Shown here: piece by piece, positions 51,293 through 62,527 of the stretch | How the letters are laid out: each line of letters starts with the position of its first letter | Numbering within the stretch: the stretch's first letter is position 1 | Source: Cryptomeria japonica | Taxonomy: Eukaryota > Streptophyta > Pinopsida > Cupressales > Cupressaceae | DNA length: 64,000 nt | Assembly (NCBI RefSeq): GCF_030272615.1 | Contig: NC_081411.1 | Span: 187,309,449 to 187,373,448 of the forward strand | Direction: 5' to 3' | Made by a program: the position numbers and the translations under genes | Notes under the pieces: generated by a model | What the model was told of the DNA's origin: nothing | The model's input: the letters and a program-made list of their open reading frames with translations, nothing else | Databases searched by the model: none

Positions 51293-52280
51293 ATTTTTTT
51301 TTTTTAATACAATAATCTAAAACAAGTAAATTCTCTTTTCGCCCAAAATTTATTTCCAATCAAATTTATTTACAAGGAAATTAATTAATACATAATATCT
51401 CCAAAATAATATAATAAAATAATTTCCCTTAACTTTTAATAATACAATAAATTTAATTAATATTTAAATTGATTTCTATAATAACTAATAATATCACAGA
51501 GATACACAAATATTAAAAAAAGACTGCCATAGACAAATATCAAAACAAGAGGGAATGGTTTCTCTGGTAAATCTCATTCCTCCCAAATCTTGCAATTTCC
51601 ATGCACAGTAAAAATCTTGGCAAAACTTGTCATAATAACTTTTCCCAATCTTCTTAAAATTTTAATCTAAAAACACCCAGGAAATAACTTCTTTCCAGGA
51701 AATAACTTCTTTCCATAAACTAGAAATTAACCTCAGGCATGAATTTTAAATCAAGAAGATGGATTAACCAGAAGAGGGTTTTGGATCTGACAAATAATAT
51801 ACACACACATCATTCAGAAAGATAAAAGAAATAAAAATATTTTCTTTGAAACAAACAATCAAAAGAAGCCACCCAACCTGGTATAGCTTTCCTGGAAGAA
51901 AATTTGTAGAAGAGAACCAATCCTCCAACAAGCTTCCAAATAAAATTATTTTCCTAAATTCCCTGTCTGTCCTAAAATAAAGACCTAACCCCTATTTAAA
52001 CTAAAATTCTAGGTTCAATAGCTTTTTCACAAAAAAACCTAAATTTAGAATAATAGTAATTTTTATTTCATTTTCTAAATTTATCACATGCAATAATTAA
52101 AAAACATTATTCTTTCTTTTCTTTTCTCATGCACATTAACTAATTTTCTAAATAAAGAATTAAAACAATACTTTAATTCCAATTAATTAATTTTCTAAAT
52201 AAAGAATTAAAACAATACTTTAATTTCAATTAATTCTTTTTCTAAATAAAGAATTAAAACAATATTTTAATTCTAATTAA

Positions 52281-52395
52281 TTATTTTATTCATTTATGTA
52301 TTTATTCTTTTATTCTTTTATTTATTTATTCTTTTATTCTTTTATTTATTTATTCTTTTATTTATTTATTCTTTTATTTATTTATTTATTTAAAA
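52281..52395. repeat. TTTAT/TTC low-complexity array
   Basis: Alternating ATTC and TTTATTTA units on the plus strand inside insertion K. Confidence 0.85.
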
Positions 52396-53601
52396 TTCTA
52401 GGAAACAATAAATATAATTAATCTAATTTATTTTTCCACTAAAATTTAAATAAAATATATTTCTAATATCATGCAGCTTGCAACTTAATTTAATAATTTC
52501 TTTTAATTAACTAAATTTATAATCTCAATGCATAAACAATACAAGTATGAGATAAATCCATAAACTTAATTAATTAATTATTTAAATCCACTAAAACACT
52601 CAAATTAAACAAAACTCAAGCAAATACTATAAAAAGATCAAACGACAAAATATGAAGGCCAAACAAATTGACAAGACGACCAACTGACGACACTCACACG
52701 AGTGTAACTGAGTAAAATAGGGTCAACTACTATCTCCTCCACTTCCATCAAAAAATATAAGGCACGCTCAGACCTGTGAAGCTAGGTGGAGATGATACCC
52801 CGTATCTACCCGGTACTTGTACCTGCAATATCCTGCATCACCGAACCACACATGCATATATATACAATATAGAAAACATGACACACACCAATGAAGGAGA
52901 ATCGTGACGTTTCCTGTCTCACCGAAATGAGTGAAGGAAAACCATCCCCTTGCATCCAATACACTTGCAAACACACAACATATAATTCCACATTGCATAA
53001 ATAAAGTAAAATGTCAGTACATAGCAATAATACATAAAATGCCATAAATCACAAGTACTGAAATACTGCAAATAAATTATACATCTCATCTCCAAATAAA
53101 GCATAATGTCATAAAAATCTGAATAACATATCATGGTAATGTATCCACTGAAAAACAACCAATAATAAAATATGAGTCTAATGAGTTCAAACTAGTAGGG
53201 GTACTACATACTCTCTATGTATTTATCACCCTTTAACACTTTTCTCTGCTTTTCTCCAATTTCTCTCTTCTGGGCAGTTGATGAGCTTGTTTCCATGTCA
53301 TTCAAGATAATGCTTGCTTGCTTTCTTTTACGAAATTTACTTGCACACGACTCTTTAGCTTGTATCTTCTTCTTCCGCACAGATATAAATTATAATTCAG
53401 ACTCAGATGATTAAATAAAATAAGCATCTGTAAAGAAAAGATTTAGTCATTGGATGTTACATATTATCTGACGAAAAGATCCTAGATCTAATTCTTGGAG
53501 AAAGGAAACATCATTGATAATCTTTTTTCAAATAAGACTCAATCAAATAAATTAAAAATGTTTTATGTAATTTTTAAAAGTAGAACTCATGCAATGCTTT
53601 C

Positions 53602-54095
53602 ATGCACCGACGGCCAAATTGCTGGACCCACAACATTATCGTTGATGCAATTTTTTGGTTAGATGGAAGAGGTAAGAAAATGATGCATGTTGTTAAATGG
53701 AAATGGTGTTGCTTGAGTAAGGACTTAGGTGGACTGGGGATCAAAGACCTCAGGCATCAAGGTATTTCCTTAGAAATCAAATGGATTGTCAAGGATTTAG
53801 AAGGGAATGAACCATGGAAGATATTAATCAGGAGAAAACTCATGATTGTCAATCATTATAACATTTTAGGAGGGAATATTGTTGATAATTTCTCATGGTT
53901 TGAAATTATTGTCAGGTATGTCTGCAATCTGAGTAAAAAGTCTAACTATTTGTGGATTTTATTGTCTATTGAAATTCTTTGGTTTCTTTGGAAGAGAAGG
54001 AATGAGGATGTGTTCCAAGGTAAAGGGGGGGTTCTTATTGAATGTAATATTAGAATCGCAAATGCTTTGGGAGTTTTTATCAGTCGAAGATACTC
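53602..54095 (+). pseudogene. LINE (L1-type) reverse transcriptase C-terminal fragment
   Basis: The plus-strand frame carries the post-RT zinc-ribbon-like module of plant LINE ORF2: FWLDGRGKKMMHVVKWKWCC, then SKDLGGLGIKDLRHQGISLEIKW and the terminal WFLWKRRNEDVFQGK. Only this last part of the protein is present; RT core and endonuclease are missing, and no poly-A tail is visible. The frame continues without a clear break into PPR-like sequence at about 54095, so the LINE 3' end is replaced. Confidence 0.75.
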
Positions 54096-54370
54096 GGATA
54101 GACATTTATGCAAAATGTGGAAGCATCAATGAGGTACGTGAATTGTTTGACTGAATGCCTCCAAGAAATGTCGGTTTATGGAATGGTATGATTGTAGGGT
54201 ATGCACAAAATGATTTTAATGGAAAGGTTCAGATGCTTTCAACTAAATGCTCCTCTAGCCTGTGCGAAAATGAGAGCTTTGGAATAGGTTGTGGATATCC
54301 ATCACAAGATAAATAGTAGAGGAATTTTTTTAGTTGGTGTAGCTGCAATTATCCTGTTAGAGGCTATTTT
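54096..54370 (+). pseudogene. PPR protein fragment
   Basis: A DIYAKCGSINEVRELFD frame, followed after a stop by MPPRNVGLWNGMIVGYAQND and, in a third frame, CAKMRALE / VDIHHKINSRGI, is the P-L-S pentatricopeptide repeat pattern of plant organellar RNA-editing factors. Frames shift twice. Similarity to the second PPR cluster (57430-58160, minus) ends near 54350. Too short to encode a working protein. Confidence 0.75.
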
Positions 54371-57300
54371 TATAGATACTATTATGGTGGCATCTACCAG
54401 TTATGGTGATCTTGGTCCTATTGAGGCGGGTTGTGGGGTTTTCCTTGCTCCTATGTACCCAATTGTTGTGTTTGTAGGGGTTTATGCTACTAATAGGTTT
54501 AGGGGTGCCTTTCAAAATCCATTGGTAATTCATGTTCTAGTTTATTCCTTGACTACACTTTCCATTGTGCTTAATGTTTTTTAGGAATGGCTAGGTGATT
54601 GTATTGTTTCATGGATTCTAGGTGCCTGCTAAACCTAATTTATTTTTAAATCTTGGTGATCCATCTCCTTATATGAGAGATTATTTGTTCAAGGTATTTT
54701 TATAGGGAAAAGGTTTTAGAGAGCCTTTCAAAACCCGTTGCTTGTTGTCTATTCCCTTAGCTACTTTTGTCTTGGCTTAAGTTTCTTTTTTTGGATTCTG
54801 GTTTGGGGTTCTTACCTAAATGCCTTTGATCTGAAAATTTTTAATCTAATGTAGGGTTAGGACCCTTTTTCCTGTTAGTTTGATGCTCCAATCAAAAGAA
54901 TCTCTTTCAAAAAAGGGTTTTCCCTTTTTTATTTTGGTTTTCTCACTACTTGTGAGATCCTCTTTTTGCTTAGTTGGTTGTTATATAAGGGTTTGGACCC
55001 TCTCCCAATTACCTAGTCTTTAGACTAATTCAAAACATTCTAGTGTGACCTTTTTGAATTGGAACTAGTTAAGTCACATAATCAATATGTTACAATGATG
55101 AATTATTTTATATTTTATTTTAAAAACTATCATAAAGTGTGATAGAAAATAGAATTTTACTTGATCATAAATCCTTTATTAGTTTCTTTATATAGTGATT
55201 GGTTTGAAGATAAGGGCCTTCTAATTAGAACGTTTATTCAAGATCTCTAACTAATTTAGTTTTTATTTGCTATCATTAATGTATCCTACATTGCATGATA
55301 AAATATTATGTCTCAATTCTCCCTAATTGGTCTTTTATCTCAATTTTTTTTAATTAAAAATAAAGGCGATGATTAGATTTCTTTCTTTAGTGTTATCTCT
55401 CTCTAGATTAATTAATTAGGGATACTATTAGGAACATTTCCCATGAAATGAATATAATATAAAGATTGCATCCATAATAGAACAAATCACCATAATAGGC
55501 TATTATAAAGTATCTATACAAAAACATGAAAGAACATCAAATTACCATTACAAACCCATAAATCATAAAATAGTGAAAATAGATATAAATTTGTAAATGT
55601 CTCCCTACAAACACCACAACCATAACCAAAAAAATCATAAATAGCAAGGGATAAATAAAACCTCAATAATTCCACAATCTTGAATTCACTATACCACATT
55701 ACAATCCACTAGGTATTCAACCTCTATTGCATTAGGGTTCTACATTACATTTGTCAAGACACTACCAACTATGGGATCAAGTAATGGAACCTATTTGAAA
55801 TAAATCCTTCCTATGCCAAGTTCTATGGATTTTATATCTAAAAAGTAATAGAATTATGGAGATGCTAGAGTCATCTACTTACCACTTATTATGAATCACC
55901 ATGAAAATAGTCAACACCTACCATACAATTACATAAAAATTATGAAGAAATAGCAACTTACAATGCACTAGTTTCAATTATTCATTGTTTATAGTTAAAA
56001 ATCCTAAAGGATTTGAATGGATCTTAACATTAGATGTCACTAATAATTTTCTTCCATATTTATCACCACTTCTTCCTTAAACTTCAATATATTCATATCT
56101 TTAAATGTGTAGGATATAGAAAACATATAATCTCTACACTCTAAGCTACACTGGGAATAAATACTGCCGACCAATATGAAAGCCTCCCATATGCAAGCCT
56201 TCTAATGTAGGGGACATGATTAACAAAATTACTATTACCCAAAACTAACTTAAGGAACCTTGAGGAAACCATTTTATTAGAAGTGAAGGTTTAAATCAAT
56301 CTTGTATTCGTGAGTTGATTTGTTCTTAAGAGATCCCTTCTAATAATGATGCTTGATTTTCATGGTGATTATTACACTACATACCACCCAAAGAATGAAA
56401 ATATAAATTGCACCAAAATACCACATCACTAATTATTACCAATAATAAGATAGAATAGTTAAAAACCACCACATTATGTGAATTCAAAAATGTTTCATGC
56501 ATACTACATAAATGTAGAAAGATGGTTTAATATGTAATGGATTATTACAATACTATTTTACTAGACCAAGATTAATTAACTATTTCTAATACCTCAACTA
56601 AAAAATATTGAGTTTTCTTTGCAACCCATCTGAAAGTACCGTCTTCAAATACGATGGCATTAGGATTCTTGAAAGTTGCTCTCTTATTCATTTTTGGAGC
56701 ATAAAGATGAAAGCTTCCTTGATTTCATATATATGGAGGGAAAATCCTATTTATCTTACATTATTGGTAGATAACAAGAGTTAGAAGTTGGATTTTTGTG
56801 CTTAAGAGCACTAAGAGGCAATGAAGAGGGTTTCATTTGCTCCTTATTTTATTTGTTTATTATTATTTTATTGGTTCTTTGCCATATAATATTTTGATTT
56901 AATTATTAAATTCAATCTCTATGTTCATAAGAAACACATATTTAATATATTAGAATTAGAGCTACAAGCATAGTATCTATTATTTTCTCAAGTTGATCAA
57001 ACTACTTCATTAGTGTATTGAAGGTTTGGATGTGGTATGGGAAACATGGGAAGAATAGAGGATGTCTAAAGAGGGTGAGAAGTAAGAGGGAATAGAATGG
57101 AATGGTAGTGGAAGGAAAAATCACACTAAAAATGAAGAGTTGTCATATGATTACAAGATAAATGATATAAGAAATCATTACAAACATACTTAAATGAATA
57201 AAAATTATCTAACTTTAGAATGACAACTTTAGCTTGAACATAGATGATTACAATTTAATAAAATGACAAATCTCACACATAATAAACATTGACAAAATAA

Positions 57301-57429
57301 AAATTTCATCAATTTCAATCTAATCATTTCATCATTTATGATAAACCTTCTTAATCTCAAATATTCTTCAATAGTTGGCACATTGAATTTTAACTACAAT
57401 TATCTATGATATAAAACATCTTTAAAATA
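54371..57429. other. Unassigned AT-rich sequence
   Basis: No convincing coding frame. The plus frame 54291-54584 starts in PPR sequence and continues into a hydrophobic stretch of no known family. Two similar short segments (GCCTTTCAAAA near 54510 and 54720) suggest a local duplication. The rest shows no LTR ends or RNA genes that I can recognise. Confidence 0.4.
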
Positions 57430-58160
57430 TCTACCTTGGCAATTGCAGCTACAACGTGTGACAAAATTCCTTTATTATTTATCCTATGATAGATGTTCAT
57501 ACCTTGTTCCAAAACTTCCAATTTAGCATAGGTTGGAGGATACTAGCAAAGCTTTATACCCGATAATCGCATTTAATTGAAAGTCTCTAAAGCCTTTCCC
57601 ACAAACCCATTATGTTCATATCCTGTAATCAGGTGTTCTGTGTGAGCAATTTCTCTGAGGCATTCTATCAAATATTCGGGAAGCCTTATCTCATCCCACA
57701 CATTTTGCATACATGACTACCAAGGAAATTGTAGCTACACCAACTAATATAATTCCTCTATTGTTTATCTTGTGATGGACGTCCACACCCTATTCTCAAG
57801 CTCCCATTTTCGCACAAGCTGGGGGATGTTGACATATATTTACACCTGCTAATTGCATTTGGTTGAAAGCATCTGGACACTTTTCAGTAAACTCATTTTG
57901 TGCATATCCTGCAATCATAACATTTCTTGGAAGAATTCGGTCAAATGGTTCACGTACCTCATCGATGGTTCCTACTGTTGCTCTTCCAACTGTGGCCCCA
58001 TAGAATTGTAAGTGTGCAGGCACATTATGTTTATCAGAGCATTTTTGACTGCAACATAAAATTTCCCAGAGCATGTTCGACGGTAATAAGCCCTTATGTT
58101 ATGGTTTGATGGATGTCTACCTGTTGAAAAGCTCCCATATTGGCACAGGCAGAGAGTACA
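57430..58160 (-). pseudogene. PPR protein fragment with three degenerate PLS units
   Basis: Minus-strand frames repeat a pattern about every 290-315 bp: HxVDIHHKINxRGI-like stretches at about 58110, 57780 and 57500. Between them lie EVREPFDRILPRNVMIAGYAQNEF (about 57950-57890) and AKMGA. The period of about 100 residues is the PLS triplet of editing-type PPR proteins. Several frameshifts and stops are present. It is closely related to the plus-strand fragment at 54096-54370. Confidence 0.75.
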
Positions 58161-58333
58161 CTAGAAATAAACACCGATATGGATAGAAACCTATTTGTTC
58201 CATACGGTAAGACTTCTAGGTGGGAATAATTTGAATTTGAATGTTAACGACTGTTCATTTGAATGGAACAAATGGGAATGTATGTTTAAGCCAAACCCGC
58301 CCATTATTACACTATTGGGGGCAACAACGTGAG

Positions 58334-58782
58334 AATGGGAAGAGGTGGGAATAATGTTTATCAAATGTCTTGGTTCTTTTTTTTTTTAAGTAATGCCCAT
58401 GGTCGTTGGAGTTTCGACGAATGCGGCACTTTTTGTAAAAAACCATAAATTTCATTGCCAATTCCTTCTTCGTCAAAACAAGATGTTGAATTATCATTGG
58501 AATTCCGACGAATGCGGGCAATTTTTTAAAAAAAAATCAGATTTGATCACAATATAATGGGAAGAGGCGGGAATAATGTTTATCAAATGTCTTGGTCTTT
58601 TGTTTTGTTTTTTAAGTAATGCCCACAATCATTGGAATTTTGATGAACATGGGCACTTTTTGTAAAAAAACACAAATCTCATTGCCAATTCCTTCTCTGT
58701 CAAAACCAGATGTTGAATTAGAATTGGAATTCCGACGAATGTGGGCAATTTTTCAAAAAAAAATCAAATTTTGTCAGAATAT
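58334..58782. repeat. Two tandem copies of a 222-bp unit with internal sub-repeats
   Basis: 58334-58555 and 58556-58782 are near copies starting AATGGGAAGAGG. Each holds two versions of a sub-unit ATTGGAATTCCGACGAATG...GGGCA followed by a T/A-rich tail, so four sub-units in all. An inverted piece (CCGTCGGAATT) follows at about 58788. Confidence 0.9.
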
Positions 58783-58814
58783 ACCTTCTCCGTCGGAATT
58801 TTAGGCCAAATGTA

Positions 58815-59735
58815 TTAGTGTTTGCTTACTTCCTTGTCCTTGTTATTATCCGTACAGGTTCCTCTACCTTTAGTATATCCTCTTCCCCTTGAAAACCTTC
58901 CACCTCTACCTCTTTGCCTTTGCTCATGTCTTTTGTTCAACTTCTCTTCTGCTTTCAAGGCATACTGGTTAGCTTCTTCAACACTCTGCAATATGATCAA
59001 ACTGAGTTCATCTTGTATAGACATACACAATCCATTCAAATATCTTGCAACTTGTTCAACTTCATCATCAAAATGTTCAGATTTGATATTTAACTTCTAA
59101 AATGCTTCGGTGTACTCCTTCACACTAGATTCCTTCTGCCTCAAATTTTGTAATTTCTAGAATAGATTCACTTGATAATAATCTGGCATAGATTTTGATT
59201 TCAACTTAGCAACCATCCAATCCCATGTCTTGATCTTCTCTTTACCTCTTCTTTGTCTATCAACTTGCAAATGCTTCCACCAAAGAGATGCATGACCCTT
59301 CAACAAGGTACAGGCATATTTCACCTTTCTTTCCTCTGCAGTGTTCTCAAAATCAAAATATTTCTCCATCTCCAAGATCCAATCCATCAATTCCTCTGAA
59401 TCCAACTTTCCATCATATTCTGGTGGGGTAAAATAAGGTTTAGTATTCACCTTACTCAAAACCCTCAAAAACCTATCTTCATCTCGATTAATTGTCAGTG
59501 GTTTTACTCGTTTTGTTAGGGCTTCTTCTCCTACATCTTCACTCACATCTTCAATATTTTGGCTTCTTCTATGGGCTGTCTCAACAGCTTCCAATTGGGT
59601 TGCAATTCCTCACAACATTTCTATCACAACAATGTCTGCATTCCCACGTGCTCCACCATTCCTATTTTCTCTTCGCGTGATCTTCACGTTATTCCTCCAT
59701 AGCTATAGGTCAGATCCATAGTCCACCACCCTACA
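58815..59735 (-). pseudogene. Ty3/gypsy gag fragment
   Basis: One minus-strand frame from about 59735. It has an N-terminal spacer (ITRRENRNGGARGN), then the Retrotrans_gag capsid core: PPEYDGKLDSEELMDWILEM, EKYFDF, KYACTLLKGHASLWWKHLQ, TWDWMVAKLKSK and EQVARYLNGLCMSIQDEL. The tail RGRGGRFSRGRGYTKGRG leads toward the zinc knuckle, which is missing. In-frame stops are TGA near 59612 and TAG at 59157 and about 59098. The upstream ATG at 59594 is not the family start. Sequence ends abruptly before pol beside the 222-bp repeats. Confidence 0.85.
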
Positions 59736-59776
59736 ACAAAATTTATCGGGACAAAGAAATATAGAGAATGAAATCT

Positions 59777-59789
59777 CACTCTGATACCA
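59777..59789 (-). other. Primer binding site of the minus-strand gypsy element
   Basis: TGGTATCAGAGTG on the minus strand, preceded by GACTACACCAAG, upstream of the gag above. Confidence 0.75.
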
Positions 59790-59791
59790 CT

Positions 59792-60600
59792 TGGTGTAGT
59801 CACCGGTTAGGAGGGACCTCAAAGAGATCAATCCGGACCAGTCACCAAGAGTAAACACAATGGAAACACAAGAATATGATGGATTCAATACATAATAGAA
59901 TGAATTATATCATGAAAAATGATTACAATCAACCGATAACATTCGGGTTACAGAAACTAGCTCACTGGCCTGCTAAAAAATGTTCAATTACAGAACAAGT
60001 CACAACCAGGACCTCAAATCTTAAGATCTAGCTTCTATGTTCTATATTTTCTCTGATCTCTATTCTAATGCTAAATTAAAATGATTTATATGATCCAAGG
60101 GGATTCGGTCGGCCCAAAAATGGATCAAATGCCAAAGAACAAGACCTAACGTGTAAAAATAACAAGGTCGGCCTCTGCCAAAGAAATTACTTCGGAAAAT
60201 CCAAAGGATGAAGTGTAGATCAAAGGGAAGGTCAGCCACACGCTAAGGAACATCAAAATTAACACTCAGGGCTTTGCAAGCTATAGAAGGGATCCGGTAG
60301 ATTCCGGTAGATTACAAATGCAAATAGGTCCAGGCAACCGATACTAGAAAACTAACTCAGAAATCAATAGCGATAACTTGTTGGAAAATGATCCAAATGC
60401 TCTGCGGTTTGGGAATAAGGTAAAAGATCAATTCCTCAAGAAAAAATAAAACTCCTCGAGATCCGGTGAGCCAATTATAGAAAATGTGGAATGAAATGTT
60501 GAAACTGCAAAACAGAATGGAAATATTTTTGGTTGATGCAAGATTGCCAAGAACTAGGGATGCTCCTACATCGTTTCATCTTAGTATTTGAAAATTCCAA
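59792..60600 (-). repeat. Probable 5' LTR of the minus-strand gypsy element
   Basis: Its 3' end (ACTACACCA on the minus strand) adjoins the primer site. The far end is not defined and 60600 is approximate. No second LTR is in the window. Confidence 0.4.
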
Positions 60601-60616
60601 AAGTGAGTCGGGTCCA

Positions 60617-61407
60617 AGGGGGGAGTATGTAATGTTGGCATAACTGATGGTGTTGGCACAACCAATTCATCAGTTAGTATCGTCATTGATTACTAACAGT
60701 TACTAGTGAATAAGGCCAAGCTCATAGGCAAGGAGGTCTGGTAAACCCCAAAGGTTTACTCATGGCTGCAAACAGTATGGAGGATTCAATGCATCCCTAA
60801 TATGCATTAAGCAGTGTGTTGGTAGAAGACTAATCAGTTGAAGGATAAACAAACTAGTCGACTGGTCAATCAAGCATTCGATAGGCTTTGAGATCAGTTC
60901 CTTAAATTGCGAGTTGAAATGATGATACGATCACAGGAGGTGACTTAGATTGTAGTTTACTAGTCTTATGTATGACCAAAACACTCTAGACAGATAGGTG
61001 ATCAGTCTGATTGTTGATTAGTGACCAGTGGAAAAAGATGAAGTTACACCGGTGAACCAGTGATATAGGTTAAAGGATGGTATCCACCGAGAATCTTAGA
61101 GCAGTGACCGGTAAGTTGGATGTGATGACCAAAGGTGAGTTAGTCAGGATGAGATATCATCAAACAAACTAATAGTGAAGTCTACAATAGTTAACAACCA
61201 GTTAAGGCAAGATTTGTGCGGATTTTTTGGTTCGCATTAAAAAGGCAAAACACGACCCAAAAGTTGCTAAAATTATGAGTTGCAGTGGCAGATAAGGATT
61301 AGTTGTTGGCGAGAATGATGGAGAGATTGTAGAGAAAGTGCAATAAGATTTGAATTTCAAATCTACTGGGTTTTAGGTGTAAACTCATTTAGGAAATAAT
61401 AGGTATG
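60617..61407 (+). repeat. Polypurine tract and start of a gypsy-type LTR
   Basis: The tract CCAAGGGGGGAGTA (about 60617-60630) is followed by TGTAATGTTGGCATAAC, a polypurine tract plus LTR start on the plus strand. The LTR is interrupted at 61408 by element D, so its end is not visible. Orientation is opposite to the gag fragment to its left. Confidence 0.55.
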
Positions 61408-62471
61408 TGTTGGCAATGTTGGTATTTTGGTATGGTTTTGTCATTGATGTCAACACCTACTAAAACACTAGTACTTTGGAGATCCAGCAGCATTCACCGG
61501 CAAGCAAGTAATTATTGCACAGTTACTGGTATATGGTATATCGGTAGGATATAATGATCTCCGACACTTGGAAAGATATGGAAAACACTTGGTAATATCG
61601 AAGACATCATATGGACATCTTGTGTTAATGAATTAAACATTGGTATATTCATATTTGCATATTTTCTTTTACCAGCAAGTAGGTCCAGGGTTATCCAGGG
61701 TTACATCGGCAAGTTTATCTTTTCCAGATCAGCACGACATACTATGAAGATGATTAATTATTGTTGTAAAAGCATTAAGCCGACAATCGGTTATTGCATC
61801 GGATATTATATTGTTTGTAAAATGTTTTTATTGTAATATCTTGTAGAGCCGACCTACTAAAATTGGTCTTAGTTTATGGTATAAATGTAAGATCTTATTT
61901 GTAAGATCAAGTGTGGAATGCGGAAAAGAATTGTGTCAAGGTATATGCGAGATTAAGCAAAGCTACACACACAAACATCATTTGAAGGTGAAGCTAGGTT
62001 TTTGTGAAAGCATATCAGCATTACACTGGTACTAAATCCAGCATATGAAGATGCTATTTTGAGCAGTACATTCTTATTGGATTTAACCATCCAATTGTAG
62101 TTAGTGTGACTCCCATTTGTGTTTGAGCAGTGAGCTCTAGGCGCTTGGCCTTTCTGCATGTGCAAACCTCATTTATGTACACTTACTATCTGTAGTAGTA
62201 TCATTTGATTGTAGGTAAGGTTTCCCAACTTGGGTTTTCCCCTTATAGGGTTTCCACGTACAAATATTGGTGTTATGTGTTGTGGATGACTTTGTGTTTA
62301 TGTTTCATGCACTAATCTTTACTAACATAGCAATTAACTGTTAAAACTGTCTACCGGCATACTTAACTGGTGTAGCGGTATTAAGCATTAAGGTGGTTAA
62401 GTTTTTTTTGGTTTAAATTTATTTGACAACTAATTCATCCCCCTCCTCTCACATGTCCTCGAGACCTAACA
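61408..62471 (+). repeat. 5' LTR of element D
   Basis: 1,064 bp, TGTTGGCAATGTTGG to ACCTAACA. The GAGCAGTGAGCTCTAGGC and GGGTTTTCCCC modules resemble the LTRs of A, B and C. Confidence 0.85.
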
Positions 62472-62473
62472 AT

Positions 62474-62485
62474 TGGTATTAGAGC
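62474..62485 (+). other. Primer binding site of element D
   Basis: TGGTATTAGAGC, as in elements C, F and G. Confidence 0.85.
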
Positions 62486-62527
62486 TTAGTCCTCTTTTGC
62501 AGAAGTTTAACAACTTGAGGAGATCCA

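Larger units (their letters stand above)
49502..53208. mobile_element. Insertion K: 3.7-kb TG...CA unit, probably a solo LTR
   Basis: A 3,707-bp unit starting TGTAATGCCCCGCC and ending GGGTACTACA, flanked by a perfect TSD TACTC (49497-49501 and 53209-53213) within the DRM pseudogene. No pol domain was seen. On the minus strand it starts TGTAGTACCCC and ends GGGGCATTACA, an ending common in plant gypsy LTRs, so minus orientation is likely. End structure and size resemble insertion I. It contains simple repeats (51242-51292, 52281-52395) but no convincing gene. Confidence 0.8.
48535..53404 (-). pseudogene. DRM: DRM-type DNA cytosine methyltransferase pseudogene
   Basis: Minus-strand frames resemble plant DOMAINS REARRANGED METHYLTRANSFERASE, the enzyme of RNA-directed DNA methylation. 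At 53400-53214 there is a Lys/Arg-rich linker frame (KFRKRKQASIILNDMETSSS). After insertion K, a shifted frame from about 49450 gives GPPFFYYENDAFALKDIW, VDSKYF, RGYVHNLPI and WPPWDQRKKLNC. In the same frame come three stops (TGA 49031, a TAA and a TAG before 48964), then NLV...GPSQVAPLEVDEIEIILGF, VAYHLSILKAFYPNGI and the SAM-binding VLSLFSGIGGIEVSLHR near 48755. Reading is lost near 48602-48535 before the catalytic PC motif, where element C lies. The order (C-terminal motifs before motif I) is the DRM hallmark. It is non-functional. Confidence 0.8.

Noticed and set aside
52768-53158. Cys/Tyr-rich minus-strand open frames
   Set aside because: They lie inside insertion K, overlap one another in several frames, and resemble no known protein.
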